From JAGWBD01 sp965197455 (lineage in GTDB: Bacteria > Chloroflexota > Anaerolineae > Aggregatilineales > Phototrophicaceae), in the NCBI GenBank assembly GCA_965197455.1, contig OZ240208.1:1364001-1428000 (forward strand): 64,000 bases of DNA, read 5' to 3'. Within the stretch, counting starts at the first letter, position 1. Each line of letters begins with the position of its first letter. The position numbers and the translations under genes were made by a program. The notes beneath the pieces were generated by a model. The model saw only the letters and a list, made by a program, of their open reading frames with translations, was not told the DNA's origin and made no database searches. Below, piece by piece: positions 20,218-27,929 of this stretch.

Positions 20218-21213
20218 CTAGCGGTAGCGGACCCGCGGGTCCACCAGCGGATAGCTGAGATCGACGATCAGCGAGGCGGTGGCGATACCCACGATGGAAA
20301 GAATGGTGATGCCCATCACGATGTTGTAGTCCGCCTGGTAGATGGCCTGCAACAGCAGGTCGCCCAGGCCGGGGTAGCCGAAAACCGCCTCCGTGATCAG
20401 CGTGCCGCTGAAGATGGCGCCCATGGAAAGTCCCAGATCGGTCACCTGGGGCAGCATGGTGTTGCGGGCCACGTAACTGGTCATGATGCGGCGGTCGGGC
20501 AGACCGGCCATGGTGGCGTATTGCACGTGGTCGCTGGAAAGTTCGGCCGTGCCCAGGGCGCGCGCCAGAATGAAACGGAAGGAGAGGCCGGTGATCAGCA
20601 GCGTGACGGCCGGCAGGAAAGTGCTGTGCAAATAACTGGTGATGAACTCAGCGTTGAAACCTGGCTCACCGCGGAAGACCCCGATGAGCGGGAAAAAGGG
20701 TATGTAATAGGTAAGCGCCATCAGAAAAATGAAGGCGATGATGAAATAGGGAATCGGATAGAGCACGACCAGCACGCCCGAGACGAAATTGGTGAGGCGG
20801 CCCGGATAATAGGCGGCCAGGGTGCCGATGATGATGCCGATGATCCAGCTCATTATGGTGGTGAAGGTCAGCAGGGCCACGGTATAGGGCAGTGCCCTGC
20901 CGATCATGTCGTTGACACGGGTCGGGAAAGCGCCAAAGGATGGCCCCAGATCGCCCTTTAACAGATTGGCCCAGAAACGAACGTACTGCTCAATTATGGT
21001 GCCATCCAGACCGAAGTTGGCCAGCAGCTGCTCTTTCAAATGAAGGACGGCCTCAGGCTCCAGCGCCTGAAACTGGGTCAGGCGAATTAGCGCCTGCTGG
21101 ATGGGATTGACTGGCGAAAGACGGGGAATAAGGAAAGTTACCGTGATGCCGACGATGATGACGATGACCCACTGCAGCAGGCGCGGCAGGATGAATTGTT
21201 GCAGCAGTGTCAT
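20218..21213 (-). CDS. Oligopeptide-type ABC transporter permease (OppB/DppB family)
   Basis: This 331-residue protein starts MTLLQQFILPRLLQWVIVII, the usual first membrane helix of OppB, and ends VDLSYPLVDPRVRYR, the conserved C-terminal motif of the family. Five more spans and the EAA loop (ARALGTAELSSDHVQYATMAGLPDRR, quoted in part) lie between. It is preceded by a solute-binding protein gene and a stem-loop. A 61-bp copy of its 5' end survives at 23376-23436 as a duplication scar. Confidence 0.93.
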   Translation of the reverse strand: MTLLQQFILPRLLQWVIVIIVGITVTFLIPRLSPVNPIQQALIRLTQFQALEPEAVLHLKEQLLANFGLDGTIIEQYVRFWANLLKGDLGPSFGAFPTRVNDMIGRALPYTVALLTFTTIMSWIIGIIIGTLAAYYPGRLTNFVSGVLVVLYPIPYFIIAFIFLMALTYYIPFFPLIGVFRGEPGFNAEFITSYLHSTFLPAVTLLITGLSFRFILARALGTAELSSDHVQYATMAGLPDRRIMTSYVARNTMLPQVTDLGLSMGAIFSGTLITEAVFGYPGLGDLLLQAIYQADYNIVMGITILSIVGIATASLIVDLSYPLVDPRVRYR

Positions 21214-21248
21214 GGTCTGGCTCCGCTCCTCTGTCTCGCCTCACGAAA

Positions 21249-21281
21249 GCGGGGCGGCGGGCCGCAGCCCCTCCGCCCCGC
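21249..21281 (-). terminator. Stem-loop between SBP1 and the permease operon
   Basis: A perfect 9-bp stem (GCGGGGCGG at 21249-21257, CCGCCCCGC at 21273-21281) with a 15-base loop lies 13 bases after the SBP1 stop. The T run is short (TTT), so it may act as a partial terminator or mRNA-protecting hairpin that keeps binding protein in excess over permease. Confidence 0.55.
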
Positions 21282-21294
21282 GGGTGATTCTGTC

Positions 21295-23205
21295 TTACTG
21301 GTCGATTGGCTCAAGGCCGCCAATCGCGAAACGACCGCCCTGGAACCAGTAGAGCGGCATGTAGGCCGGATTCTCCACGCTGGGAGGATTCGTCCAGTAG
21401 AGCTCGTTCCAGGTCACGAACTTCTTGAAGCTGACCGTGGAGATGTAGTACATGTTCTCCACCCAGTGCTGCAGGAACTGGTGTACCAACTCCAGATTCT
21501 GCGGATCCTGGGGGTGGAGACTTTCCATGGCGTCGATCAACTCGTCGAGCACCGGGTCCTGCAGGCGCTCGGGCCGGCCGCCGCCGAGGGAATTATAGAT
21601 CTCGGGGGCCGGCACGTAGTACTTCGAGTGCCAGCTACGCAAGTTGGACCAGCCGTCACCGTCCGGCATCACGAAGCTCAGCCAGGGGGCGTCAGTCTCG
21701 AACTGACCCGTGTCGAAGTTGGCGCTCCAGACGCTGCGCTCCAGACCCTGCAGTTCGACGTCGATGCCGAAGTCATCCCACATGTCCGCCGCGGCGTTGG
21801 CCACGCGGAAGGAGTCCACCTCGTCCGGCGCCGCCTGAATCGCGAAGCTGAAGCGCTCGCCTTCGGGCGTGAACCAGTCGCCGTTGCCGTCACGGGTATA
21901 GCCGTTGTGCTCCAGCAACTTCGCGGACGTATCCGGGTCGTAATTCCACCAGCCACTGCCGTAGGAGGCGGCAGCCGTCGCGGCCGGCTGGGCATAACCC
22001 TGCTCGTCGGCCCACTCGCCGATGCGGTCCGCCACCGTCGGGTCGTAGGGCTTGTAGGGCTCGCCCGCCACGTCGATCTCAAGGTTCTCGACCCACTCCT
22101 GCATCCGCGGATGGTTGTAGTAGAGCTCGGCCAGCTTCGGCGTATAGGGGATGTTCACGTAGACGACCTTGGCGACGCCGCCGATGTACTCGGTCTGCAG
22201 CGTGACGATGTCCAGCGCCAGCGCCAGGGCCCAGCGCACGTCCTTGTTGCGGGTCCAGGGCTGGGTATCGAAGTTGAAGCGGATCAGGCGGCTGCTGGTC
22301 TCGTTCGGGTAGGCCCAGGGGAAGTCCGGGTACCAGGACTTCGCCGTGGGGGTCGACTCCGCCAACGACAGGAAGGCCTCGAAGTCGACGTTCATGAAGG
22401 CGTCCAGTTCGCCGCGCGTCATGGCGATGACCTTCTTGGTGCTGTCGCCGTAGTCGATGGTCAGGACGTAGCCAGGGCCACAATCCTCCTTCATGTGGTA
22501 CTGGCAAACAGCCGAGTTTTGCGGGTCTTCACGCTTCTTGAACAGGTTCCAGTAGCCGTTGGGGTCCATCTCCACCGGCGCGTAAAGACCCAGATAGGGG
22601 CCATCCTGGTAGGTGAAGTTCACCAGGTCCTCGACCTGCGAAAAACTGTGCTCGGGCATCATGTACATGCCGGCCCAGCGCGCCTCAAAATTCTTGTGGA
22701 AGCGCGGATTCGGCCTGTTCAGGGTGAAGGTGACCGTGTAGTCATCCACCTTCTCGACCGACTCCAGGAAGTCCTTCATCTGTGCGTGCCAGCCCTGGGC
22801 GGTCAAACCCGGCGTATTCCAAAGCGTCTCAACCGTGTAGACCAGATCATCGGCGTTGAAGGGCTCGCCGTCGCTCCACACGAGGCTGTCAACGAGCGCG
22901 ACGGTCATCTCCGTGAAGTCCTCGTTGTAGACCGGAGGCTCGTTGGAGGCGCCCGACATGATGTCGCCGGTCTCCTGGTCCAGGTACCACAGCGTCTCAA
23001 ACATCAGGCTGTGGCGATGGGGCGTCCCGCTTGCCGGCCCCCAGACGTTGTAGTTGTCGATCACCGACCAGCGGAAGATCTGGCCCATGACGAACAGCTC
23101 CTCGCGCGGCACGTCCACCGGCAGGCCGGAGGGCTGGGCTGTTAAGTTCAGCGCAGGCACCAGCAGCAGCAGCGCAATGACCACAAATATGAACTTTCTG
23201 AACAC
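21295..23205 (-). CDS. ABC transporter solute-binding protein, family 5 (SBP1)
   Basis: The protein has 636 residues from GTG 23205, exactly the length of its paralogue SBP2. A longer frame starts at ATG 23223, but that ATG is part of a GAGAAGGAG ribosome site which precedes the start in both copies, and only the GTG start aligns the signal peptides (MFRKFIFVVIALLLL here, MKRKALFIVIALLLL in SBP2). A secretion signal of about 25 residues has no lipobox Cys. The mature part is a family-5 binding protein (DppA/OppA type) with VYTVETLW and DKDVRWALALALDIV-like segments. Adjacent Opp-type genes are its membrane partners. The pectin-gene context suggests oligosaccharide rather than peptide uptake; this is inference. 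Confidence 0.92.
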   Translation of the reverse strand: MFRKFIFVVIALLLLVPALNLTAQPSGLPVDVPREELFVMGQIFRWSVIDNYNVWGPASGTPHRHSLMFETLWYLDQETGDIMSGASNEPPVYNEDFTEMTVALVDSLVWSDGEPFNADDLVYTVETLWNTPGLTAQGWHAQMKDFLESVEKVDDYTVTFTLNRPNPRFHKNFEARWAGMYMMPEHSFSQVEDLVNFTYQDGPYLGLYAPVEMDPNGYWNLFKKREDPQNSAVCQYHMKEDCGPGYVLTIDYGDSTKKVIAMTRGELDAFMNVDFEAFLSLAESTPTAKSWYPDFPWAYPNETSSRLIRFNFDTQPWTRNKDVRWALALALDIVTLQTEYIGGVAKVVYVNIPYTPKLAELYYNHPRMQEWVENLEIDVAGEPYKPYDPTVADRIGEWADEQGYAQPAATAAASYGSGWWNYDPDTSAKLLEHNGYTRDGNGDWFTPEGERFSFAIQAAPDEVDSFRVANAAADMWDDFGIDVELQGLERSVWSANFDTGQFETDAPWLSFVMPDGDGWSNLRSWHSKYYVPAPEIYNSLGGGRPERLQDPVLDELIDAMESLHPQDPQNLELVHQFLQHWVENMYYISTVSFKKFVTWNELYWTNPPSVENPAYMPLYWFQGGRFAIGGLEPIDQ

Positions 23206-23271
23206 GATTGACTCCTTCTCCATATGGATTTACCTCACGGGATCCATGGGGACCCGTGTCACTGCCTGGCT

Positions 23272-23299
23272 ATTGTACAGATTGTGGCTGTTCATGCAA
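23272..23299 (-). promoter_or_regulatory. Promoter of SBP1
   Basis: Read leftward, TTGCAT (23294-23299) is followed by 16 bases and TACAAT (23272-23277). The SBP2 promoter at 25499-25526 has the same form and position, as expected if both were copied in the duplication. A small hairpin (CACGGG/CCCGTG, 23236-23258) lies in the leader. Confidence 0.6.
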
Positions 23300-23303
23300 C
23301 ACT

Positions 23304-23375
23304 TTAATTTTGCAAGGGGCTGATGCCGACTTCGCTGCAGCCGATGCGCCCTTCCTCGCAAACCAGCGCCACGCC
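23304..23375 (-). pseudogene. Remnant of the 3' end of the ADP-ribosylglycohydrolase-like gene
   Basis: The leftward frame reads GVALVCEEGRIGCSEV and then ISPLQN with a TAA stop at 23304. The true gene ends GVALVCEEGRIGCDEVAIQPL at 25539. The match ends abruptly at about 23375, where permease sequence begins. It has no start and is non-functional as a gene. Confidence 0.88.
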
Positions 23376-23436
23376 ACAAACAATCACGAGTGTCATCTGC
23401 AGCAGGCGCGGCAAAAGACTGCCCGGCAAAGGTCAC
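23376..23436 (-). pseudogene. Remnant of the 5' end of the OppB-like permease gene
   Basis: From GTG 23436 the DNA aligns with the first 60 bases of the permease gene at 21213, including an identical 16-base core, CCGCGCCTGCTGCAG plus its 5' neighbour G or T-rich flank. A one-base deletion shifts the frame. It lies 79 bases after the SBP2 stop, as the real permease start lies 82 bases after the SBP1 stop. The join to the glycohydrolase-like remnant follows directly. Confidence 0.8.
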
Positions 23437-23470
23437 CTGTTTTCTGTTTCGGGGGAGCGAAGTGAGATGT

Positions 23471-23503
23471 TCGGGGCGCCAGGCAAACGCCCGGCAGCCC
23501 CGA
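23471..23503 (-). terminator. Stem-loop after SBP2
   Basis: TCGGGGC (23471-23477) pairs with GCCCCGA (23497-23503), and the stem continues inward with GCC/GGC and GGC/GCC to an AAAC loop. It lies 12 bases after the SBP2 stop, in the same position as the hairpin after SBP1. No T run follows. Confidence 0.5.
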
Positions 23504-23514
23504 TGAAATCCTGA

Positions 23515-25425
23515 TCAGCCGCCGGTCGACTGCAGGCCGGCAAAGGCGAAGCGACCGCCGTTGAACCAGTAGAGCGGCATGTACACCGGGTTCTCCGCGC
23601 TGGGGAAACCGGTCCAGTACAGCTCATTCCAGGTGACGAACTTCTTGAAGCTGACGGTGGAGATGTAATACATGTTCTCCACCCAGTGTTGCAAGAACTG
23701 GTACATCAGATCCAGGTTGGCCGGATCGTCAGGATGGACACCTTCCATCGCGTCGATCAACTCGTCGAGCACAGGATCCTGCAGACGTTCGACGCTGCCG
23801 CCGCCCAGGGCATTGTAGGCCTCTCCGGAGGGGACGTAGTAGCGCGAGTGGCGCCCACGCAGGTTCGGCCAGCCATCACCATCCGGCAGCACCAGGCTGG
23901 TCCAGGGGGAGTCCACCTCGAACTGACCCACGTTGGTGTTGGCACGCCAGACGCTGCGCTCCAGGCCCCGAAGGTCGACGTCGATACCGAAGTCTTCCCA
24001 CATGTCGTGCGCGGCGTTGGCGGTGCGGAAGGAGTCCGGCTCATCCGGCGCGGCCTGCAGCGAGAAGGCGAAACGCTCGCCATCCGGGTTCCACCAGTTG
24101 CCGTCGCCGTCACGCGTGAAGCCGTTGTGCTCCAGCAGTTTCGCGGCGGTGTCGGTGTCGAACTTCCACCAGCCACTGCCGTAGGAAGCGCGTGGCGTCT
24201 CGGCAGGCTGCTCGTAGCCCTCGGCCTCGGCCCACTCGGCGATGCGATCGGGCACGGACGCGTCGTAGGGCTTGTAGGTCTCGCCGGCCACGTCAATCTC
24301 GAGGTTCTGGAACCACTCTTCCATGGGAGTGTGGTAGAGCGCGGCGAGCGTGGGGGTGTAGGGGACCGCCATGGGAGTTACCTTGGCGATACCGCCGATG
24401 TAGTTGGTCTGCAGCTCGACGATGTCGATCGCCAGCGCCAGGGCCCAGCGCACATCCTTGTTGGCGAACCATGGCTGCGACTCAAAGTTGAAGCGCAGGT
24501 AGCGGCTGGAGACCTCGTTCGGGTAGGCCCAGGGGAATTCCGGATACCAGGACTTCGCCGTGGGGGTCGATGCCAGCACCGACTGGAAAGCCTCGACGTC
24601 GACGTTGAAGAAGACGTCCAGTTCGCCGCGCGTCATGGCGATGACCTTCTTGGTACTGTCGCCGTAGAGGATGGTCAGGACATAGGGCGGGCCACCGTTG
24701 CCGACCAGCTGGCCGACCGCCGTGCGCTCCCAGTCATCGCGCCGCTTAAGCAGCGTCCAGTAGCCGTTGGGGTCGCTCTCGACCGGCTGGTAGAGGCCCA
24801 GCACGACCGGCGGGTCTTCCGGGCTGCCGTTGGTGAAGGTCGCCAGGTCCTCGACCTGCGAGAAGACGTGCTCGGGCATCATGTAGATGCCGTTCCAGCG
24901 CGCCTCGAAGAGCGTGTGGAAGCGCGGGTTGGGCTGGCTGAGGTGGAAGGTGACGTTGTAGTCATCGACCTTCTCGACGCTTTCCATGAACTGGTTCAGC
25001 TGCGAGTTCCAGCCGCTTGAGTTGAGGTCGGAGTTCGCCTTGAGTGTCTCGACGGTGAAGACCAGGTCGTCGGCGTTAAACTGCTCGCCGTCGCTCCAGT
25101 AGATGCTGTCGTGCAGCACGACGCTCAGCTGCGTGAAGTCCTCATTGTAGATCGGGTCTGCGGTCGAGGCGCCCATCATACGCTGACCATTTTCCTGGTC
25201 GCGATACCAGAGCGTCTCCATCATCAGGGCGTGGCGGGTGCCGGTGGGCGGACCGCTTATCCAGAGGTTGAAGTTGTCGATCACGCTGTAGCGGATGATT
25301 TGGTCCGCGATGAACAGGTCTTCGCGTGGGACTGTCACCGGCAGGCCGGAGGGCTGCGCCGTAAGGTTCAGCGCAGGTACCAGCAGCAGCAGCGCAATGA
25401 CAATGAAAAGTGCCTTCCTCTTCAT
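23515..25425 (-). CDS. ABC transporter solute-binding protein, family 5 (SBP2)
   Basis: This 636-residue paralogue of SBP1 has a secretion signal (MKRKALFIVIALLLLVPALN) without a lipobox Cys and a family-5 binding fold. Long stretches match SBP1 almost exactly (YYISTVSFKKFVTWNELYWT near the C-terminus, STPTAKSWYP in the middle), while loops that may contact ligand differ, for example the region after LGLY. The start has a strong AAGGAGAAGGAA ribosome site. It lies behind its own promoter. One set of membrane genes probably serves both proteins, each with a different ligand preference. Confidence 0.93.
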   Translation of the reverse strand: MKRKALFIVIALLLLVPALNLTAQPSGLPVTVPREDLFIADQIIRYSVIDNFNLWISGPPTGTRHALMMETLWYRDQENGQRMMGASTADPIYNEDFTQLSVVLHDSIYWSDGEQFNADDLVFTVETLKANSDLNSSGWNSQLNQFMESVEKVDDYNVTFHLSQPNPRFHTLFEARWNGIYMMPEHVFSQVEDLATFTNGSPEDPPVVLGLYQPVESDPNGYWTLLKRRDDWERTAVGQLVGNGGPPYVLTILYGDSTKKVIAMTRGELDVFFNVDVEAFQSVLASTPTAKSWYPEFPWAYPNEVSSRYLRFNFESQPWFANKDVRWALALAIDIVELQTNYIGGIAKVTPMAVPYTPTLAALYHTPMEEWFQNLEIDVAGETYKPYDASVPDRIAEWAEAEGYEQPAETPRASYGSGWWKFDTDTAAKLLEHNGFTRDGDGNWWNPDGERFAFSLQAAPDEPDSFRTANAAHDMWEDFGIDVDLRGLERSVWRANTNVGQFEVDSPWTSLVLPDGDGWPNLRGRHSRYYVPSGEAYNALGGGSVERLQDPVLDELIDAMEGVHPDDPANLDLMYQFLQHWVENMYYISTVSFKKFVTWNELYWTGFPSAENPVYMPLYWFNGGRFAFAGLQSTGG

Positions 25426-25473
25426 TTCCTTCTCCTTACCCTATGTTCCCATACGTTACGAACAATGGGGACA

Positions 25474-25501
25474 AATGGCCCCACAAACTGTTGGGGCCAT
25501 T
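25474..25501. promoter_or_regulatory. Inverted repeat at the SBP2 transcription start
   Basis: AATGGCCCCA (25474-25483) and TGGGGCCATT (25492-25501) form a perfect 10-bp inverted repeat with an 8-base spacer. It begins inside the -10 of the SBP2 promoter and covers the expected start point, the place for a repressor operator. The SBP1 copy does not keep this repeat. Confidence 0.5.
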
Positions 25502-25526
25502 GTACAAATTGTGTAGATATGCGCAA
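25499..25526 (-). promoter_or_regulatory. Promoter of SBP2
   Basis: Read leftward, TTGCGC (25521-25526) is followed by 16 bases and TACAAT (25499-25504). It matches the SBP1 promoter in spacing and flanking bases. Confidence 0.6.
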
Positions 25527-25538
25527 CTCTAAATGAAA

Positions 25539-27683
25539 TTACAGTGGCTGAATGGCGACTTCGTCGCAGCCGATGCGCCCTTCCTCGCAGACCAGCGCCA
25601 CGCCGCCGCTGCCCAGGCTGGCATCAGGGTCCGTTGCCTCAATGACCCGATTGCCATCGATGCTGCCCAGCAGCCGGTCGTCTTCGACCTCGAGCTGCAG
25701 TTCGCTGGTCGCGCCGAAGCTCCAGCCGCCAGCCACCTCCGCCAGCACGGTCTCGTCGCCATTCAGCATAAGCACCAGGCGTACGCGTTCCTGGTCCAGC
25801 AACATCGCATAGTAGCGGCGCAGACCCTGCACACGCACCGCGATGCCGCCAGCCTTGCACATGTGTGGCGTCATGGTCGCCCGGAAGCGATAGTCCTCCC
25901 ATTCACGCGTGCCATGCAGCACCAGGCCGCGGCCCTCGTTCTGAATCAGGCGCAAGAACTCGGGATAACGGTCGGAACTGCCGCTGTCCAGGGCGTCCAC
26001 CCAGGCCCTTTTCCACATCAGGGACATGTGCTGGCGAGACTGGCGGGTGGGACCCGGATGCGGATTTTTCAGCACGACGTCCGGCACCCCGTCCCAGGTC
26101 AACCAGTCCAGCACCACCTCGCCGCTGACTCCGCCCTCGCCGCTGATTTCGACGCCGATGCTGGCCAGCGGCTGCATGCCCGTGTCCGGCACCGCCCAGC
26201 ACAGTTCTGCCTCCGTGCCAGGCGCCAGTGACTGCGGCTCCTGCCCGATCAGGGTCTGCTCGTCACCCACGTCGTAGTGGCGGGCGACCAGACGTATCAT
26301 CACGGAGTCTTCGTTGTCTGCCCCCGCCATAACGCGTGCGCTCACGCATTGCCCGGGACTGAGCGTGGGCGATGACAGGAGCCGGTAGCTCTGCGCACTC
26401 TCAAAATAGTCCCGCGCTTCTTTCGATGGAATGTAGGTCGGCGTCGTCACCCGGGCGACCCGCCCGACAGCCAGCCTGTGGTAGTTAATTCCCAGGCCGT
26501 AACCCTCAGCTGTTGCCACATTGACCACCGTCGCGGCGCCGCTCGTCTCCTCGCCCTCCTCGACCATGAAGCCCTGCACCGAGCCCGGCTGGCTTAAGTG
26601 GAAACGCGCGCCATCCTTCGGCATCAGCGGCTCCTCGCCCTGCAGCGCGCGGCCAATGTTGACGACCTTCACGCTTTCGCGCAGCGCGTCGGAGATGGTG
26701 TTGCCGGGGTCCGCCGTCGGCAGGTACAGGCGGTCGGCGATCGGGCCGCGGAAGTCCGGCCCCGTCTCCAGGCCGGCCAGGCCGTTCTTGATGCCCAGCA
26801 GGCAGCCCACGTTGCCAGAATTGCAGTCAGTGTCCCAGCCGCAGGTGTTGACGATCTTCAGCGACTTCTGGAAGTCGTCGTCGCCGTAGAGCAGCGACAT
26901 GATGATCAGGCCGTTGTTGGGCACCATGTGGCAGTTGCCGCCGTACTTGTCATAGCCGTAGTGCTCATTCATCAACGAGCGCGCGTCGTGCCAGTTCGAT
27001 ACGTCCTCGTGCCATTCGCGGATGTCGTTGATCATGCGCGCGATGACCGAATCCTTCGGGATGAATCTGACGGCCGTGTCGATTAGCGCGTTAATGTCGC
27101 TCTCCACAAAAGCCTGGGCCTCCATCGCCGCAATCACCTGCGCGCCATAGATGGCTTCGCCGTCGTGGCTGACGCTGCTGGCCCGCCGCGCCAGCTCGGC
27201 CGCCAGCTCCGGGTCCCCCGGCGCGACCATGGCCCAGCCGTCGATGAAGATCTGCGAGCCAATCTGCTCGGCGACGACCTGGCCGTTTGTGGCGATCGAT
27301 CCACTCAACGGCGCCGGTATGCCACTCTTCAGGCGCAGATAGGCCGTGTGCTCGGTTGAGTTGCCAAGACCGCCCCACCACAGGACAGTTTGCTTCTCGA
27401 TCAGATAGTTCAGCCAGGTGTTGCCGATTTGCTCGGCCGTCACCCCCACGTCATTGCCATTGTCCGGCAGCGCGCGCAAAAAGGTGAAGGTGCCGGAGAT
27501 GTCGTCGTCCGGCACAATCAGCGGCGCGCCGAAACGTTCATGCACGTAATAGTTGATCTCACCCAGGTGCTCCATAATCGGATCGTAGTGCCAGCCTTCA
27601 AAGGGGCGTCCCAGATAGACGCCGATGATCTTGCCGAGCACTCCGGCGTAGACGCGTTCCATATAATCCGTGGGCAATGCCAT
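25539..27683 (-). CDS. ADP-ribosylglycohydrolase-family protein with LamG-like C-terminal domain
   Basis: This 714-residue protein has an N-terminal ADP-ribosylglycohydrolase (ARH) fold of about 330 residues. The presumed metal ligands are in PDDDISGTF (D59-D61) and CGWDTDCNSGNVG (D284, D286), the two signatures of the family. About residues 350-520 form a linker beta domain. The last 150 residues look like a LamG/DUF1080-type jelly roll (EWEDYRFRATM, GIAVRVQGLRRYYAMLL, SLGSGGVALVCEEGRIG), a fold often involved in carbohydrate binding. There is no signal peptide. AGGAGG precedes the start. In this block, between lyases and sugar-type binding proteins, it may act on glycosides rather than ADP-ribosylated protein; that is inference. 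Confidence 0.88.
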   Translation of the reverse strand: MALPTDYMERVYAGVLGKIIGVYLGRPFEGWHYDPIMEHLGEINYYVHERFGAPLIVPDDDISGTFTFLRALPDNGNDVGVTAEQIGNTWLNYLIEKQTVLWWGGLGNSTEHTAYLRLKSGIPAPLSGSIATNGQVVAEQIGSQIFIDGWAMVAPGDPELAAELARRASSVSHDGEAIYGAQVIAAMEAQAFVESDINALIDTAVRFIPKDSVIARMINDIREWHEDVSNWHDARSLMNEHYGYDKYGGNCHMVPNNGLIIMSLLYGDDDFQKSLKIVNTCGWDTDCNSGNVGCLLGIKNGLAGLETGPDFRGPIADRLYLPTADPGNTISDALRESVKVVNIGRALQGEEPLMPKDGARFHLSQPGSVQGFMVEEGEETSGAATVVNVATAEGYGLGINYHRLAVGRVARVTTPTYIPSKEARDYFESAQSYRLLSSPTLSPGQCVSARVMAGADNEDSVMIRLVARHYDVGDEQTLIGQEPQSLAPGTEAELCWAVPDTGMQPLASIGVEISGEGGVSGEVVLDWLTWDGVPDVVLKNPHPGPTRQSRQHMSLMWKRAWVDALDSGSSDRYPEFLRLIQNEGRGLVLHGTREWEDYRFRATMTPHMCKAGGIAVRVQGLRRYYAMLLDQERVRLVLMLNGDETVLAEVAGGWSFGATSELQLEVEDDRLLGSIDGNRVIEATDPDASLGSGGVALVCEEGRIGCDEVAIQPL

Positions 27684-27718
27684 GGCTTTCCTCCTTGCTT
27701 CAATCCGGTTGAAATGAT

Positions 27719-27838
27719 TCAGGCCTTTAGACCGCCCTGGGTCAGGCCTTCAATGAAGCGACGCTGCAGGGCGAGGAACAGGATAATGACCGGCGTAATC
27801 ATGATGACCGGGCCGGCGTCGGTCAGCCCCCATTCGCG
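27719..27838 (-). pseudogene. C-terminal fragment of a carbohydrate ABC permease (MalG family)
   Basis: The leftward frame reads EWGLTDAGPVIMITPVIILF, then LALQRRFIEGLTQGGLKA and a stop. This is the conserved last membrane span and tail of CUT1 sugar permeases (W-G, P-x-x-I-L-F, QR-F-x-x-G-L-T-x-G). No membrane segments or EAA loop precede it, so only about 39 codons remain. The frame is open upstream to 27940 but the sequence there is unrelated. I take it as the relic of a lost sugar transporter. Confidence 0.85.
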
Positions 27839-27929
27839 CGCGTCACGCTGCAGCCGGTCGCCTGCTGTTTGTTTGCCGGAGAATTCCTGTCCGGAATGCC
27901 CCGAACTGTTTGGTTGATCACCCGGCGGT

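Larger units (their letters stand above)
21153..25610 (-). repeat. Tandem duplication A: solute-binding protein gene with 3' end of the ADP-ribosylglycohydrolase-like gene and 5' end of the OppB-like gene
   Basis: The right-hand copy is the true 3' end of the glycohydrolase-like gene, promoter, SBP2, stem-loop and a stump of the permease gene. The left-hand copy is a stump of the glycohydrolase-like gene, promoter, SBP1, stem-loop and the true permease gene. The join lies near 23375/23376. Spacing from SBP stop to permease start is nearly equal in the two copies (79 and 82 bases). Confidence 0.85.

Noticed and set aside
21196..23145. A 649-codon open frame antisense to SBP1
   Set aside because: Antisense shadow of a convincing binding-protein gene. 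A similar frame exists antisense to SBP2 only because the two are duplicates.
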